Assembly: GCA_035297145.1 (NCBI GenBank) | Contig: DATGZN010000020.1 | Location: 1-39,735, forward strand | DNA: 39,735 nt | Direction of reading: 5' to 3' | From: QHXW01 sp035297145 | Lineage (GTDB): Bacteria > Acidobacteriota > Terriglobia > Bryobacterales > Bryobacteraceae | Shown: positions 25,415 through 33,579 of the stretch, piece after piece | Numbering within the stretch: position 1 is the first letter of the stretch | Layout of the letters: each line of letters starts with the position of its first letter | Notes under the pieces: generated by a model | The model's database searches: none | The model's input: the letters and a program-made list of their open reading frames with translations, nothing else | What the model was told of the DNA's origin: nothing | Position numbers and translations under genes: made by a program

Positions 25415-26737
25415 GTGATCCAACAGCTAGCTCACAATGGTGTAACGGAGAGGAGCGCCCCCGCCACGCGGCGCCCGTCGTTCTGGCCGTCGGTTCCCAA
25501 CCGGCTTGCCGACCTGCGGATTCCGAAATCGGTCGTCGTCGATCTCATTCTGCGCCACCTCCACCTGGACGGTATGACCAGCCTTGAGGTCACGAGCCGC
25601 ACGATTCGGGTCTCGATTCCGATTCTGGACCTGCTGTTCCGCGAGCTGCGCCAGCAGCATCTGGTCGAGGTCAAGGGCGCCGTGGGCGAAGACTACGCGT
25701 TCATTCTGACCAACGCCGGCCGCGATCTCGCCACTGAGCGTTTCCGCGTCTGCCGTTATGTCGGACCCGCGCCGGTCTCCATCCGCGATTATCACCTGGC
25801 CACCAAGGCGCAGGCCGCGAGCGTCGACATTGACCGCAACATTCTCCGCGATGCGCTGAGCGATCTGGTGCTTTCCGATCACATGCTCGACCAACTCGGC
25901 CCCGCCGTCGTTGCCCAGAGGTCGTTATTTCTTTACGGACCTTCCGGAAACGGTAAAACCAGCCTGGCCGAGCGCCTGCTGCGCATTTACCGCGATTCCA
26001 TCCTCATTCCGCATGCCGTCGAAGTGGACGGCAAAATCATCGTGCTCTATGACCCGGTGGTGCACCAGCCCATCGATCGCGAAGACCCGGAGCTGGACCC
26101 GCGCTGGATGCCCTGCAAGCGCCCATTCATCATGGTGGGTGGCGAGTTGGTGGCCAGCATGCTCGAGCTGCATTACGACGAGGCCGGCGGCGTCTTCGCC
26201 GCGCCCATGCAGATGAAAGCCAATAACGGCATCTTCCTGATCGACGACTTCGGCCGCCAGGTGCTCTCTCCACGCGAGTTGCTGAACCGCTGGATCGTGC
26301 CTCTCGACCGGCGCGTCGATTACCTCACTCTGTCCTACGGCATCAAGTTTCAGATCCCGTTCGAGATGATGGTAGTCTTCTCCACCAACCTGAACCCCGA
26401 CGATCTGGCCGACGCCACGTTCTTGCGCCGCATCCAGAACAAGGTCTTCGTCGAGCCCGTGGACGTGGGCACGTTCAACGAAATCTGGCGGCGCGTGGCC
26501 ATCATCAAGAAGCTGCCCTACGATCCCGAAATTGTGGATTATGTGCGCAGCCTGGTGCTCTCCGACGGCCGTAGCGAATTGCGTGCGTGCTATCCGCTCG
26601 ATCTCTGCAACATCATCATTTCGATTAGTGAATACGAAAAACGCCCGCCGCAGATGACTAAAGCTGATCTCCAGCGCGCCGTGAATCTCTACTTCACGCA
26701 GTCGTATCAGAAGAACACCATGGACCACGGCTGGTAG
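25415..26737 (+). CDS. Winged-helix AAA ATPase of unknown function
   Basis: A 440-residue protein. Residues about 30-115 look like a winged-helix domain (LADLRIPKSVVVDLILRHL... and a beta-wing near GEDYAFILTNAGRDL). The AAA core follows, with Walker A GPSGNGKT (175-182), Walker B IFLIDDFG (Asp277-Asp278) and sensor 1 FSTNLNPDDL. A roughly 70-residue insert lies between Walker A and B. The Walker B second acid is Asp instead of the common Glu. No membrane or export signal. Similar ATPases are seen in Acidobacteriota and deltaproteobacteria, sometimes described as pilus-associated chaperones; no pilus gene is present here. The start is GTG 25415. Confidence 0.75.
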   Translation: MIQQLAHNGVTERSAPATRRPSFWPSVPNRLADLRIPKSVVVDLILRHLHLDGMTSLEVTSRTIRVSIPILDLLFRELRQQHLVEVKGAVGEDYAFILTNAGRDLATERFRVCRYVGPAPVSIRDYHLATKAQAASVDIDRNILRDALSDLVLSDHMLDQLGPAVVAQRSLFLYGPSGNGKTSLAERLLRIYRDSILIPHAVEVDGKIIVLYDPVVHQPIDREDPELDPRWMPCKRPFIMVGGELVASMLELHYDEAGGVFAAPMQMKANNGIFLIDDFGRQVLSPRELLNRWIVPLDRRVDYLTLSYGIKFQIPFEMMVVFSTNLNPDDLADATFLRRIQNKVFVEPVDVGTFNEIWRRVAIIKKLPYDPEIVDYVRSLVLSDGRSELRACYPLDLCNIIISISEYEKRPPQMTKADLQRAVNLYFTQSYQKNTMDHGW

Positions 26738-26818
26738 GCAGCCCGCCTCAGAAGTAGGTCAGCGCGTTCCTTTCTCAACTATCGACCGGAACTCTTGGTG
26801 ATCGGTTCGGCGTCCGTC

Positions 26819-26844
26819 ATGGGAACGCCCACTGTGGGTCCCAT
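26819..26844. promoter_or_regulatory. Leader hairpin upstream of rimO
   Basis: ATGGGA pairs with TCCCAT and inside it CCCA pairs with TGGG around a three-base loop, with a bulge. It sits 43 bases before the rimO start in the 150-base gap after the AAA gene. There is no T-run. It may be a leader structure or transcript end. Confidence 0.3.
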
Positions 26845-26887
26845 GATATCCTGGATAAGAACGTCACTCCTCTGAGGAAATCCGCAC

Positions 26888-28306
26888 TTGAAAGTCGGCT
26901 TTGTAAGTTTGGGCTGTCCCAAGAATCTCGTGGACAGCGAAGTCATGATGGGGCAGCTCGCCGCGCATGGGCATGAGCTGACGCCGCATCCCGATCAAGC
27001 CGATGTCCTCGTCGTCAACACCTGCAGCTTCATTGATCCCGCTAAGAAAGAATCGGTCGACACCATTCTCGAGATGGCCGAGTACAAGAAAATCGGCCGC
27101 GCCAAGAAACTGATCGTCGCCGGGTGCCTGGTCGAGCGATACCGCGACCAGATCCAAAAGGAAATGCCGGAAGTTGACGCGGTGATCGGAACGAATGAGA
27201 TCGAGCAGATCGTTCCGTTATGCGAAGGCGTGGAAGTAGCCGCCAATCCCTTCGAGCCGTATCTTTATCACGATCTCACGCCGCGCGTGCTGGCAACGCC
27301 GAAACACTACGCGTATATGAAAATCGCCGAGGGCTGCGACCATCCCTGCACCTTCTGCGTCATCCCGCAGTACCGCGGCAAGTTCCGCAGCCGCCGCTTC
27401 GAATCGGTCATTGCCGAAGCCACGCGGCTCTTTCAACAGGGCGTCCGCGAGGTCAATCTCATCGGCCAGGACACCACCTGTTACGGGGAAGATTTCGGAC
27501 TCAAGGACGGCTTGGCTGCGCTCCTGGTGCGCCTCGCGCAAATCGAAACGCCCGCTGAAAAATGGATCCGCTTTCTCTACGCCTATCCCAATAAGGTCAC
27601 GCAAAAGCTATTGGATACGATCGCGCAACACCAGGCGCTGGTCAAATACATCGACATGCCGCTCCAGCACTCCAGCGCGCGAGTCTTGAAGCGTATGAAG
27701 CGCGGCGCATCAGGCGACATCTTTCTGAAGTTGATCGAGCGCATCCGGCGCACCATTCCCGGCGTGGCCCTCCGCACCAGCATGATTGTTGGCTTTCCCG
27801 GCGAAACCACAAAGGATTTCGAAGAGCTCTGCAACTTCATCGAGGCCGCGCGTTTCGACCGCCTGGGCGTCTTCTCATATTCGGATGAGGACACCAGTGC
27901 CAGCTATCATCTGGATGGCAAAGTGGACGGCCGCACAATCCACAACCGCAAACGGCGCTTGATGGCGTTGCAACGCAAGATTGCCCGTGCGCGCAATCGC
28001 CAGCTAGTCGGCAGTGAAGTAACTGTGCTAGTCGAAGGCATCTCGAAAGAAACCGACCTCCTCTGGGAATCGCGCATGCCCACGCAAGCCCCCGAGATCG
28101 ACGGCGTTACCCTGATCAACGATGTCGAGGGCGCCGAGCCCAAGCCAGGCCAGTTCCGCAAGCTGCGCATCACCGAAGCCCACGACTATGACGTGATCGG
28201 AACTCTGCTTCCTGGCCCAGCGGAATCGGCTCCCGCAACAACGCCCTTCCCGTTGCTGCAAATCCAGCCAAATCCCAACCCCCAAATCCCAAATCCCGCC
28301 TTATGA
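26888..28306 (+). CDS. rimO: Ribosomal protein S12 methylthiotransferase RimO
   Basis: A 472-residue radical-SAM methylthiotransferase that modifies the conserved Asp of ribosomal protein S12. The N-terminal UPF0004 domain has Cys10, Cys46 and Cys80 for the auxiliary cluster. The radical-SAM motif is Cys150-x3-Cys154-x2-Cys157 (CDHPCTFC). A TRAM domain follows from about 375. The last about 25 residues form a Pro/Asn-rich tail not expected in RimO, encoded by short CCCAAAT-type repeats. The start is TTG 26888, since the family begins exactly there (MKVGFVSLGCPKN) and a GAGG site precedes it. The stop overlaps yacG by four bases. Confidence 0.97.
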   Translation: MKVGFVSLGCPKNLVDSEVMMGQLAAHGHELTPHPDQADVLVVNTCSFIDPAKKESVDTILEMAEYKKIGRAKKLIVAGCLVERYRDQIQKEMPEVDAVIGTNEIEQIVPLCEGVEVAANPFEPYLYHDLTPRVLATPKHYAYMKIAEGCDHPCTFCVIPQYRGKFRSRRFESVIAEATRLFQQGVREVNLIGQDTTCYGEDFGLKDGLAALLVRLAQIETPAEKWIRFLYAYPNKVTQKLLDTIAQHQALVKYIDMPLQHSSARVLKRMKRGASGDIFLKLIERIRRTIPGVALRTSMIVGFPGETTKDFEELCNFIEAARFDRLGVFSYSDEDTSASYHLDGKVDGRTIHNRKRRLMALQRKIARARNRQLVGSEVTVLVEGISKETDLLWESRMPTQAPEIDGVTLINDVEGAEPKPGQFRKLRITEAHDYDVIGTLLPGPAESAPATTPFPLLQIQPNPNPQIPNPAL

Positions 28307-28479
28307 TTTGCCCGATCTGCCGCAAAGAAGTGAAACGCGACAATCCCGAGTTCCCGTTCTGTAGCGAGCGCTGCCGCCTCATCGATCTGGGAAACTGGGC
28401 TTCAGGAAAATACGTGATCTCCACTCCATTGACCCAGTCCGAACCAACTCCGGGTACACCCGACGAAGATGAAGAGTAG
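28303..28479 (+). CDS. yacG: YacG family zinc-binding protein (DNA gyrase inhibitor)
   Basis: A 58-residue protein with four zinc ligands: Cys3, Cys6, Cys20 and Cys24 (CPICRK...PFCSERC), followed by RLIDLGNWASGKYVIS, diagnostic for YacG. E. coli YacG binds GyrB and inhibits gyrase. The C-terminal tail is acidic (DEDEE). Its ATG overlaps the rimO stop (ATGA), and its end overlaps the pgpA start by 11 bases, so all three are translationally coupled. Confidence 0.9.
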   Translation: MICPICRKEVKRDNPEFPFCSERCRLIDLGNWASGKYVISTPLTQSEPTPGTPDEDEE

Positions 28480-28936
28480 GGCCGCACGCCTGATCGCTAC
28501 GTGGTTCGGCTGCGGTTACTCACCGATTGCGCCGGGAACGGCTGGTTCTCTAGCCGCTTTGGCCATCGCCTGGCCCCTGGTGCGTTACGCCGGCTGGCAG
28601 CCTCTGTGGTTTCTGGCGCCCGTTCTGGTCCTGACCGGCCCCGCCATCTGGGCCGCCGGGGTCACCGCGCGGGAAAGCCAGCAAAAGGACCCGGGCTTCG
28701 TCGTTGTCGATGAGGTGCTCGGCCAATGGCTGGCGCTGGCCGGGGCGCATCACCTGAATCTTCAATCCTGGGTCGCCGCTTTCGTCCTGTTTCGACTGTT
28801 CGACATCTGGAAGCCTCCGCCCGTTCGCCAGTTGGAAGCTCTTCCCGGCGGCACAGGCATCGTAGCCGACGATCTGATGGCGGGCATCTATAGCGCTCTG
28901 CTTCTGGGCGCAGCGTCGCAGCTTCAAATTCTGTGA
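28469..28936 (+). CDS. pgpA: Phosphatidylglycerophosphatase A
   Basis: A 155-residue membrane enzyme that removes phosphate from phosphatidylglycerophosphate to give phosphatidylglycerol. Family signatures are GYSPIAPGTAGSLAAL near 16-31, DPGFVVVDEVLGQW in the middle, and FRLFDIWKPPPVRQLE...GGTGIVADDLMAGIYS. The acidic residues of the DEV and DD motifs fit the metal-dependent active site. Three to four hydrophobic segments are visible. It overlaps yacG by 11 bases. In many bacteria pgpA is directly followed by cinA; here two other genes intervene. Confidence 0.95.
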   Translation: MKSRAARLIATWFGCGYSPIAPGTAGSLAALAIAWPLVRYAGWQPLWFLAPVLVLTGPAIWAAGVTARESQQKDPGFVVVDEVLGQWLALAGAHHLNLQSWVAAFVLFRLFDIWKPPPVRQLEALPGGTGIVADDLMAGIYSALLLGAASQLQIL

Positions 28937-29022
28937 TAACTCGCACAACGTGCGGGAGATTGGAGAAAATTTAGGAACGCAACCAAACGATTCAGAATTT
29001 GCGAATGTTATTTGGAAATCTA

Positions 29023-29051
29023 TGACAATACTTAAAATGTCTGATATCAAT
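29023..29051 (+). promoter_or_regulatory. Candidate sigma70-type promoter of the PEP-CTERM gene
   Basis: ATGACA (29023-29028), a 17-base spacer and TATCAA (29046-29051) with a TG three bases before it form a reasonable promoter 113 bases before the PEP-CTERM start. The surrounding 28937-29163 region is AT-rich and otherwise holds only small hairpins, CTCGCAC-AAC-GTGCGGG just after pgpA and CGTTC-ATTC-GAACG near 29134-29147. Confidence 0.4.
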
Positions 29052-29163
29052 GAGTTATCCGCAATTTGTAGTTTGGGCTAAAACGTGCTTATGCTTCCAC
29101 GCGACTGTGCCGAAGTTGGCCGAGAGGAAGAACGTTCATTCGAACGATCACGGAGGGTCTAGA

Positions 29164-29817
29164 ATGTCAAAAAGTTTGCTTTGCTTTGCCTTTGCGCTGT
29201 TACTGGTTGCAGCGAGTCCTGTATTTGCGTCGGGCGTGCAAGCCTGCGCAATACTGACTGGCGGTAGCTCCGGGGGAGAAGGTGTTTCCGGGACTTACAC
29301 CACGAACCTCGGGGGACAAGCCAATGAGGGCTGCAACGTGCTAATCACGTTTAATTCCAATGGTTCCATTACGACGACCAATCCCAATACCGCCTCGTCT
29401 TACGACTCCGGCGGGGACGACAATGAGATTGGCATCGTCAACAATACGAGCCACAGCATTTCCACTGTGTTCCTCAACAACCCGACGTTTCCCATCTTTG
29501 CGTTCGACGGCGACGGTGTTTGCGGAGCGCCCGGATACACGTTTGATGCCTCGGGGCCAAATTGCACTGGCGGCTCGGGATATCTGCCATCTGGCGTCAG
29601 CACTTCGGGCGTAAATGGTGGTGCAACATCGGGTAATGTCAATTTTGCTGGCGGCATTGCCAGCGGCGGTGGTACCGGTTTCTTCAGCCTGGAAGGACCG
29701 GTTTCGACTAGCCTAACTGTAGGCACCGTTCCCGAACCGGGATCCCTGGTACTTCTGGGCACGGTTCTGCTCGGGTTTAGTGGCACATTGCGACGCCGGT
29801 TTTCTGGTAAGGCGTAG
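29164..29817 (+). CDS. PEP-CTERM sorting-signal protein
   Basis: A 217-residue secreted protein with a signal peptide (about 1-23, ending VFAS). The mature region is rich in Gly, Ser, Thr and Asn with few charged residues and three or four Cys. The C-terminal sorting tail is VPEPGSLVLLGTVLLGF followed by LRRRF: PEP motif, transmembrane helix and basic end. An exosortase elsewhere in the genome would cleave it for surface or exopolysaccharide-linked display. A GGAGGG site precedes ATG 29164, and it has its own promoter and terminator. An independent unit between pgpA and cinA. Confidence 0.88.
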   Translation: MSKSLLCFAFALLLVAASPVFASGVQACAILTGGSSGGEGVSGTYTTNLGGQANEGCNVLITFNSNGSITTTNPNTASSYDSGGDDNEIGIVNNTSHSISTVFLNNPTFPIFAFDGDGVCGAPGYTFDASGPNCTGGSGYLPSGVSTSGVNGGATSGNVNFAGGIASGGGTGFFSLEGPVSTSLTVGTVPEPGSLVLLGTVLLGFSGTLRRRFSGKA

Positions 29818-29839
29818 CGGACTGCAATCCATTTCGACC

Positions 29840-29873
29840 AAAAATGCCGCTCTTGCGAGCGGCATTTTTTTTT
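29840..29873 (+). terminator. Strong rho-independent terminator after the PEP-CTERM gene
   Basis: GCCGCTC (29846-29852), a TTGC loop and GAGCGGC (29857-29863) make a perfect 7-bp stem, extended by A-T pairs, followed by nine T (29865-29873). The run of A before the stem makes it potentially bidirectional. The following stretch to 30080 shows no convincing gene. Confidence 0.85.
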
Positions 29874-30080
29874 GCGCGGGGTGGCGCAAAACCTGCACGC
29901 AGTGTGGCGCCTTAGCTTCTGCAACCGTGAGTTCGGCTTCCCGTTGTAACTGCTGCGCCCTCTGTCCGGCATAATGGCCGCTTATTTTTCCTCCGAAGCG
30001 CACCGTTCTGGCATTCCGGATTCGGTGAAGCTCGCACCACTTGTCTTATTTGCTGCGGGGTGTTTCAATCTTTATTAACG

Positions 30081-31109
30081 ATGGGTATCCGAAAAGAGAC
30101 CAACGGCCGGCCCCAAATCGCGCAAGTTTCGCCCGTTGCGGCCATTGCGGGTGGGGAGTTTCAGATCCAGGGGCGCGGCTTCGCCAAGTCAGACCGGCCG
30201 CGGGTGACCATCGGGGAAGTCGCCGCGCCCGTCATCATCGGCTCCGATTCTTTCATGATTGTGCGTGTCCCCGAGGGCGTCTCCGAGGGCGAGCTCGTGG
30301 TTCAGAACGGCGAACAAGCCAGCCAGGCCTGGACCTGCGACATTGGGATTCAAATCGCCGAAGGGCTCCATCCGGTGGCCAACCCGGCAGTCGACACCTT
30401 TGGCAACGTCTACACCACATTCAGCGGGTCGCGGGGCCAAAAGGTCGCCGTTGCGGTTTACAAGATCGACCTCAACTACAACGTCAAGCCCTTCATCAAC
30501 GACCTCATGAACGCTACCGCCATGGCGTTCGATACGCAAGGCCTGCTTTACGTCTCCAGCCGATTCGATGGCGTGGTGTACCAGGTGACGCCTAACGGCA
30601 GCATGTCGGTCTTCGTAGAGGGCATGGGGATCGCGACTGGTCTGGCATTCGACCAGGAGAACAATCTCTACGTCGGGGACCGCAGCGGCACCATCTTCAA
30701 GATCGCCCCCAACCGGCAGATCTTCGTCTTTGCCACGCTCGAGACCTCCATCGCGGCTTATCATCTCGCCTTCGGTCCGAACCAGTACTTGTACGTTTCG
30801 GGGCCAACGACATCCAGTTTCGATTCCGTGTACCGGATCTCGCACAAAGGCGAAGTTGAGGTTTTCTACCGCGGTCTGGGCCGCCCTCAGGGAATTGCGT
30901 TCGACGCCGAAGAGCGGCTTTACATCGCTGCCTCGCTCGGTGGCCGCAAAGGCGTTGTCCGCTTCGGCAAGGACCGCCAACCCGAGCTGTTCCTCTCCGG
31001 GCCAGGGATCGTGGGCCTGGCATTCACGCCTTCGCGATCGCTCGTCGTCGCGACCACCAACGCGCTTTACCGGGTGGATGCCGGCATTCAGGGCAGACTT
31101 CTCACCTAG
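30081..31109 (+). CDS. IPT/TIG domain plus NHL/SMP-30-like beta-propeller protein
   Basis: A roughly 342-residue protein from ATG 30081 (a GTG at 30060 would add seven residues). Residues about 10-90 form an IPT/TIG immunoglobulin-like domain (PQIAQVSPVAAIAGGEFQIQGRGF). A beta-propeller follows, with repeated blades such as MAFDTQGLLYVSSRFDG, LAFDQENNLYVGDRSG, LAFGPNQYLYVSG and IAFDAEERLYIAA, typical of NHL/SMP-30-like folds. There is no obvious signal peptide. It may be a sugar lactonase-like binding scaffold; no catalytic residues can be assigned. It ends three bases before cinA, so the two are co-transcribed. Confidence 0.82.
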   Translation: MGIRKETNGRPQIAQVSPVAAIAGGEFQIQGRGFAKSDRPRVTIGEVAAPVIIGSDSFMIVRVPEGVSEGELVVQNGEQASQAWTCDIGIQIAEGLHPVANPAVDTFGNVYTTFSGSRGQKVAVAVYKIDLNYNVKPFINDLMNATAMAFDTQGLLYVSSRFDGVVYQVTPNGSMSVFVEGMGIATGLAFDQENNLYVGDRSGTIFKIAPNRQIFVFATLETSIAAYHLAFGPNQYLYVSGPTTSSFDSVYRISHKGEVEVFYRGLGRPQGIAFDAEERLYIAASLGGRKGVVRFGKDRQPELFLSGPGIVGLAFTPSRSLVVATTNALYRVDAGIQGRLLT

Positions 31110-31112
31110 GGG

Positions 31113-32351
31113 ATGAACGCGGAGATCATCGCCGTCGGCTCCGAACTTCTCACGCCGCAGCGGCTCGACACCAATTCCCTTTTCCTGACGCAAGAGTTGA
31201 ACGACCTGGGCGTCGAGGTCACCACCAAGTACGTCGTTGGAGACAATCGCGACCACGTGGCCGACGCGGTGCGCCGTGCCATGTCGCGCGCTGAGATCGT
31301 GATCCTCTCGGGCGGCCTCGGCCCCACCGAAGACGACGTGACGCGCGATGCTGTGGCGCTTGCCATCGACCGTAAGCTCGTCTTTCATCCGGAAATCGCG
31401 GACCAGATCGAGCAGCGGTTCCGCCAGGCGAACCGCAAAATGGCGGAAGTGAACCGCCGCCAGGCATTCGTCATCGAGGGCGCCGACATCCTGCCCAACG
31501 ACCGCGGCACCGCGCCTGGACAGTGGATCGATGAGGCGGAAACCTGCATCATGCTGCTTCCCGGCCCACCCCACGAACTGAAGGCCATGTTCACACGCCA
31601 GTGCCTGCCGCGCCTCGAGCGCGTGGTCCCCAAGCAAGTGATCCGGACCCTGGTGTTCCGCGTCACCGGCATGCCTGAGTCGGATCTCGATCAGACCATC
31701 TCGCCGGTTTACAAAAAATACGAAAACCCCGTAACGACCATTCTGGCCGGCGATGGCGATCTCCAGGTTCACCTGCGCGCTCACGGCTCAAATGAATCCG
31801 ACGTTCTGGCGCTGCTGGCCGAGGTCGCGGGACCGATCGAGCTTCTGCTCGGCGACCGCATCTACTCCCGCAACGGGGATTCGCTCGAAGCTGTAGTCGG
31901 CGATGCCTTGAAGAAACGCCACGCCTCGCTCGCCGTGGCCGAGAGCGTTACCGGCGGGCTTCTGGCGCAGCGCATCACTTCGGTTGCGGGCAGTTCGCAC
32001 TATTTTCTGGGCGGCTTCCTGACCTACTCCAACAAAATGAAAACCGAGTTGCTTGGTGTCAGCGAAGAGACTCTCCAGCAGCACGGTGCGGTAAGTAAAG
32101 AGGCGGCCGAGGCGATGGCTCTGGGCGCGCGGCGCCGCACTGGATCCACTTTCGCCATATCCATCACTGGCGAGGCCGGCCCCGAACCGAGCGAGAACGT
32201 CCCGGTGGGTACCGTCTATATTGGACTGGCGGATGCCGGCGGCTGTCAGGTGGCCCATCGCGTGTTCCTCGGCGACCGCGCCCGCATCCGCGTGTTTGCC
32301 ACTCAGATGGCGCTCGACATGCTCCGAAGAAAGTGCACGCTGGTTGCATGA
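31113..32351 (+). CDS. cinA: CinA family nicotinamide-nucleotide amidohydrolase
   Basis: A 412-residue two-domain protein. The N-terminal domain (about 1-170) is the COG1058/MoCF-like pyrophosphatase module with GSELL, SGGLGPTEDDVT and LPGPPHE. The C-terminal domain (about 255-410) is the PncC deamidase that converts NMN to nicotinate mononucleotide, with AESVTGGLLAQRIT, GGFLTYSNKMK and SITGEAGP. The active-site Ser is kept, but the usual Cys of ESCTGG is Val. Such proteins recycle pyridine nucleotides; competence or damage induction is lineage-specific. It follows the TIG/NHL gene by three bases. Confidence 0.95.
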   Translation: MNAEIIAVGSELLTPQRLDTNSLFLTQELNDLGVEVTTKYVVGDNRDHVADAVRRAMSRAEIVILSGGLGPTEDDVTRDAVALAIDRKLVFHPEIADQIEQRFRQANRKMAEVNRRQAFVIEGADILPNDRGTAPGQWIDEAETCIMLLPGPPHELKAMFTRQCLPRLERVVPKQVIRTLVFRVTGMPESDLDQTISPVYKKYENPVTTILAGDGDLQVHLRAHGSNESDVLALLAEVAGPIELLLGDRIYSRNGDSLEAVVGDALKKRHASLAVAESVTGGLLAQRITSVAGSSHYFLGGFLTYSNKMKTELLGVSEETLQQHGAVSKEAAEAMALGARRRTGSTFAISITGEAGPEPSENVPVGTVYIGLADAGGCQVAHRVFLGDRARIRVFATQMALDMLRRKCTLVA

Positions 32352-32402
32352 GATTCGATTAGTTAACAAGAGTGCACTATGGCTCTAGCTTGAATTTCCG
32401 CG

Positions 32403-32424
32403 TATAATTGACCGCGAACGCGGT
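32403..32424 (+). promoter_or_regulatory. TATAAT promoter and 5-bp hairpin before the VirB10-like gene
   Basis: A perfect TATAAT (32403-32408) lies 28 bases before ATG 32437, with no clear -35 match. At the expected transcript start is ACCGC-GAAC-GCGGT (32411-32424), a hairpin or small operator. Confidence 0.45.
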
Positions 32425-32436
32425 AAATGGTGCTAA

Positions 32437-33549
32437 ATGCCATCTTATTTAATTACTCGAGTAAGCGCCGTTCTCGCCCTTGTCTTCGTGTCGCCTCTGG
32501 CCGCTGCGCCAGACCCCGATCGAGACTTCTCTGGCGTTTGGATTCTCGATGAGCATCAGAGCGATTTGCGCGCTCTTCCGGCCGCTCCGTCTGCGCTGTT
32601 GAACATCACCCAGCAAGAAGAAGTCATCCGTTGCATGGAGACCGCCCAGGATGGAACCTCCTCTGCTACGTGGGTCTACCGCACTGATGGCGACGCGGCC
32701 AAGTTCCAGATCGGGAGTTCCCGCATGAACGGCATGTCCAAGTGGGAAGGCTCCGCCCTGATCACCAACACCATCGTGAGCGGCTCGCAGAACTATACCG
32801 TGAACGACCGCTGGCGCCTGTCGCGCGATCACAATGTGCTGACCATCAAGCGCCAGATTCAGCGGGCGTCTGGAGAAACTGAAGCTACTCTCGTTTACCG
32901 CAACCGAAACGCCAAGCCGCCCGACGTGAATCAGCCCGCTGTGAACCAACCGGCCACGCCGACTGCCGACGATATCACCGTGCCCGCGGGAACGAAAATC
33001 CCCCTCGCTCTCATCAACAGCCTCAACACCAAGCGCAGCGCCGAAGGAGATCGCGTGTATCTCCAGACCTCATTCCCCATTATCATCGGCGGGCAAATCA
33101 TCATTCCTAAAGGCAGCTATGTGGCGGGCACTGTAACCGAAGTGAAACGCCCCGGCAAGGTCAAAGGCAAAGGCGAGATTTATCTGAGATTCGATTCGCT
33201 CACTCTACCGAACGGTGTCACTCGTGACTTCCGCGCCCGCCTGGGCGGCTCCGACACCGGAGACTTCGATCGCGAGGAAGGCAAGATCCGCGGCGAAGGC
33301 GATAAGGCCGGTGATGCACGCCGCGTGGGCGAGACCACTGCCGCCGGCGCTGGCGTCGGAACCGTCGCCGGAGCCGCGGCCGGTCACGCCGGCATGGGAG
33401 CGGGTATCGGCGCTGCCGCCGGCGCCGCGGTCGGTCTTGCTTCCGTGCTGCTCTCCCGCGGCCCCGATCTCATCTTGCCCAAAGGCACCGCGTTCGAAAT
33501 GGTGCTCGACCGGGGCTTGAAATATAAACCCAGCGAACTGGGGCAGTAG
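32437..33549 (+). CDS. Secreted protein with VirB10/TrbI-like C-terminal domain
   Basis: A 370-residue exported protein (signal about 8-23). Residues about 30-155 form a lipocalin-like beta region with FSGVWILDEHQSDL and RWRLSRDHNVLTIKRQ. A Pro/Asn linker (about 160-178) follows. The C-terminal region resembles the VirB10/TrbI beta-barrel: VPAGTKIPLALINSLNTKRSAEGDRVYLQTSFPI, IIPKGSYVAGTVTEV and LILPKGTAFEMVLDR. Between these last motifs is a glycine zipper (about 300-340) that could cross or sit on the outer membrane. No other type IV secretion genes are near, so a stand-alone envelope role is likelier. Confidence 0.75.
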   Translation: MPSYLITRVSAVLALVFVSPLAAAPDPDRDFSGVWILDEHQSDLRALPAAPSALLNITQQEEVIRCMETAQDGTSSATWVYRTDGDAAKFQIGSSRMNGMSKWEGSALITNTIVSGSQNYTVNDRWRLSRDHNVLTIKRQIQRASGETEATLVYRNRNAKPPDVNQPAVNQPATPTADDITVPAGTKIPLALINSLNTKRSAEGDRVYLQTSFPIIIGGQIIIPKGSYVAGTVTEVKRPGKVKGKGEIYLRFDSLTLPNGVTRDFRARLGGSDTGDFDREEGKIRGEGDKAGDARRVGETTAAGAGVGTVAGAAAGHAGMGAGIGAAAGAAVGLASVLLSRGPDLILPKGTAFEMVLDRGLKYKPSELGQ

Positions 33550-33579
33550 CGCCCAGTAGCTTTTTGACGTCCCGCCGCC

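Noticed and set aside
29713..30003. Minus-strand frame with a coiled-coil-like stretch after the PEP-CTERM gene
   Set aside because: It overlaps the PEP-CTERM C-terminus and the terminator, has no ribosome site and no recognised family.
30189..31784. Long minus-strand open frame of 531 codons opposite the TIG/NHL and cinA genes
   Set aside because: Shadow frame of high-GC coding DNA; composition is His/Arg/Asp-rich with no recognisable domain, while the plus-strand genes have clear families.
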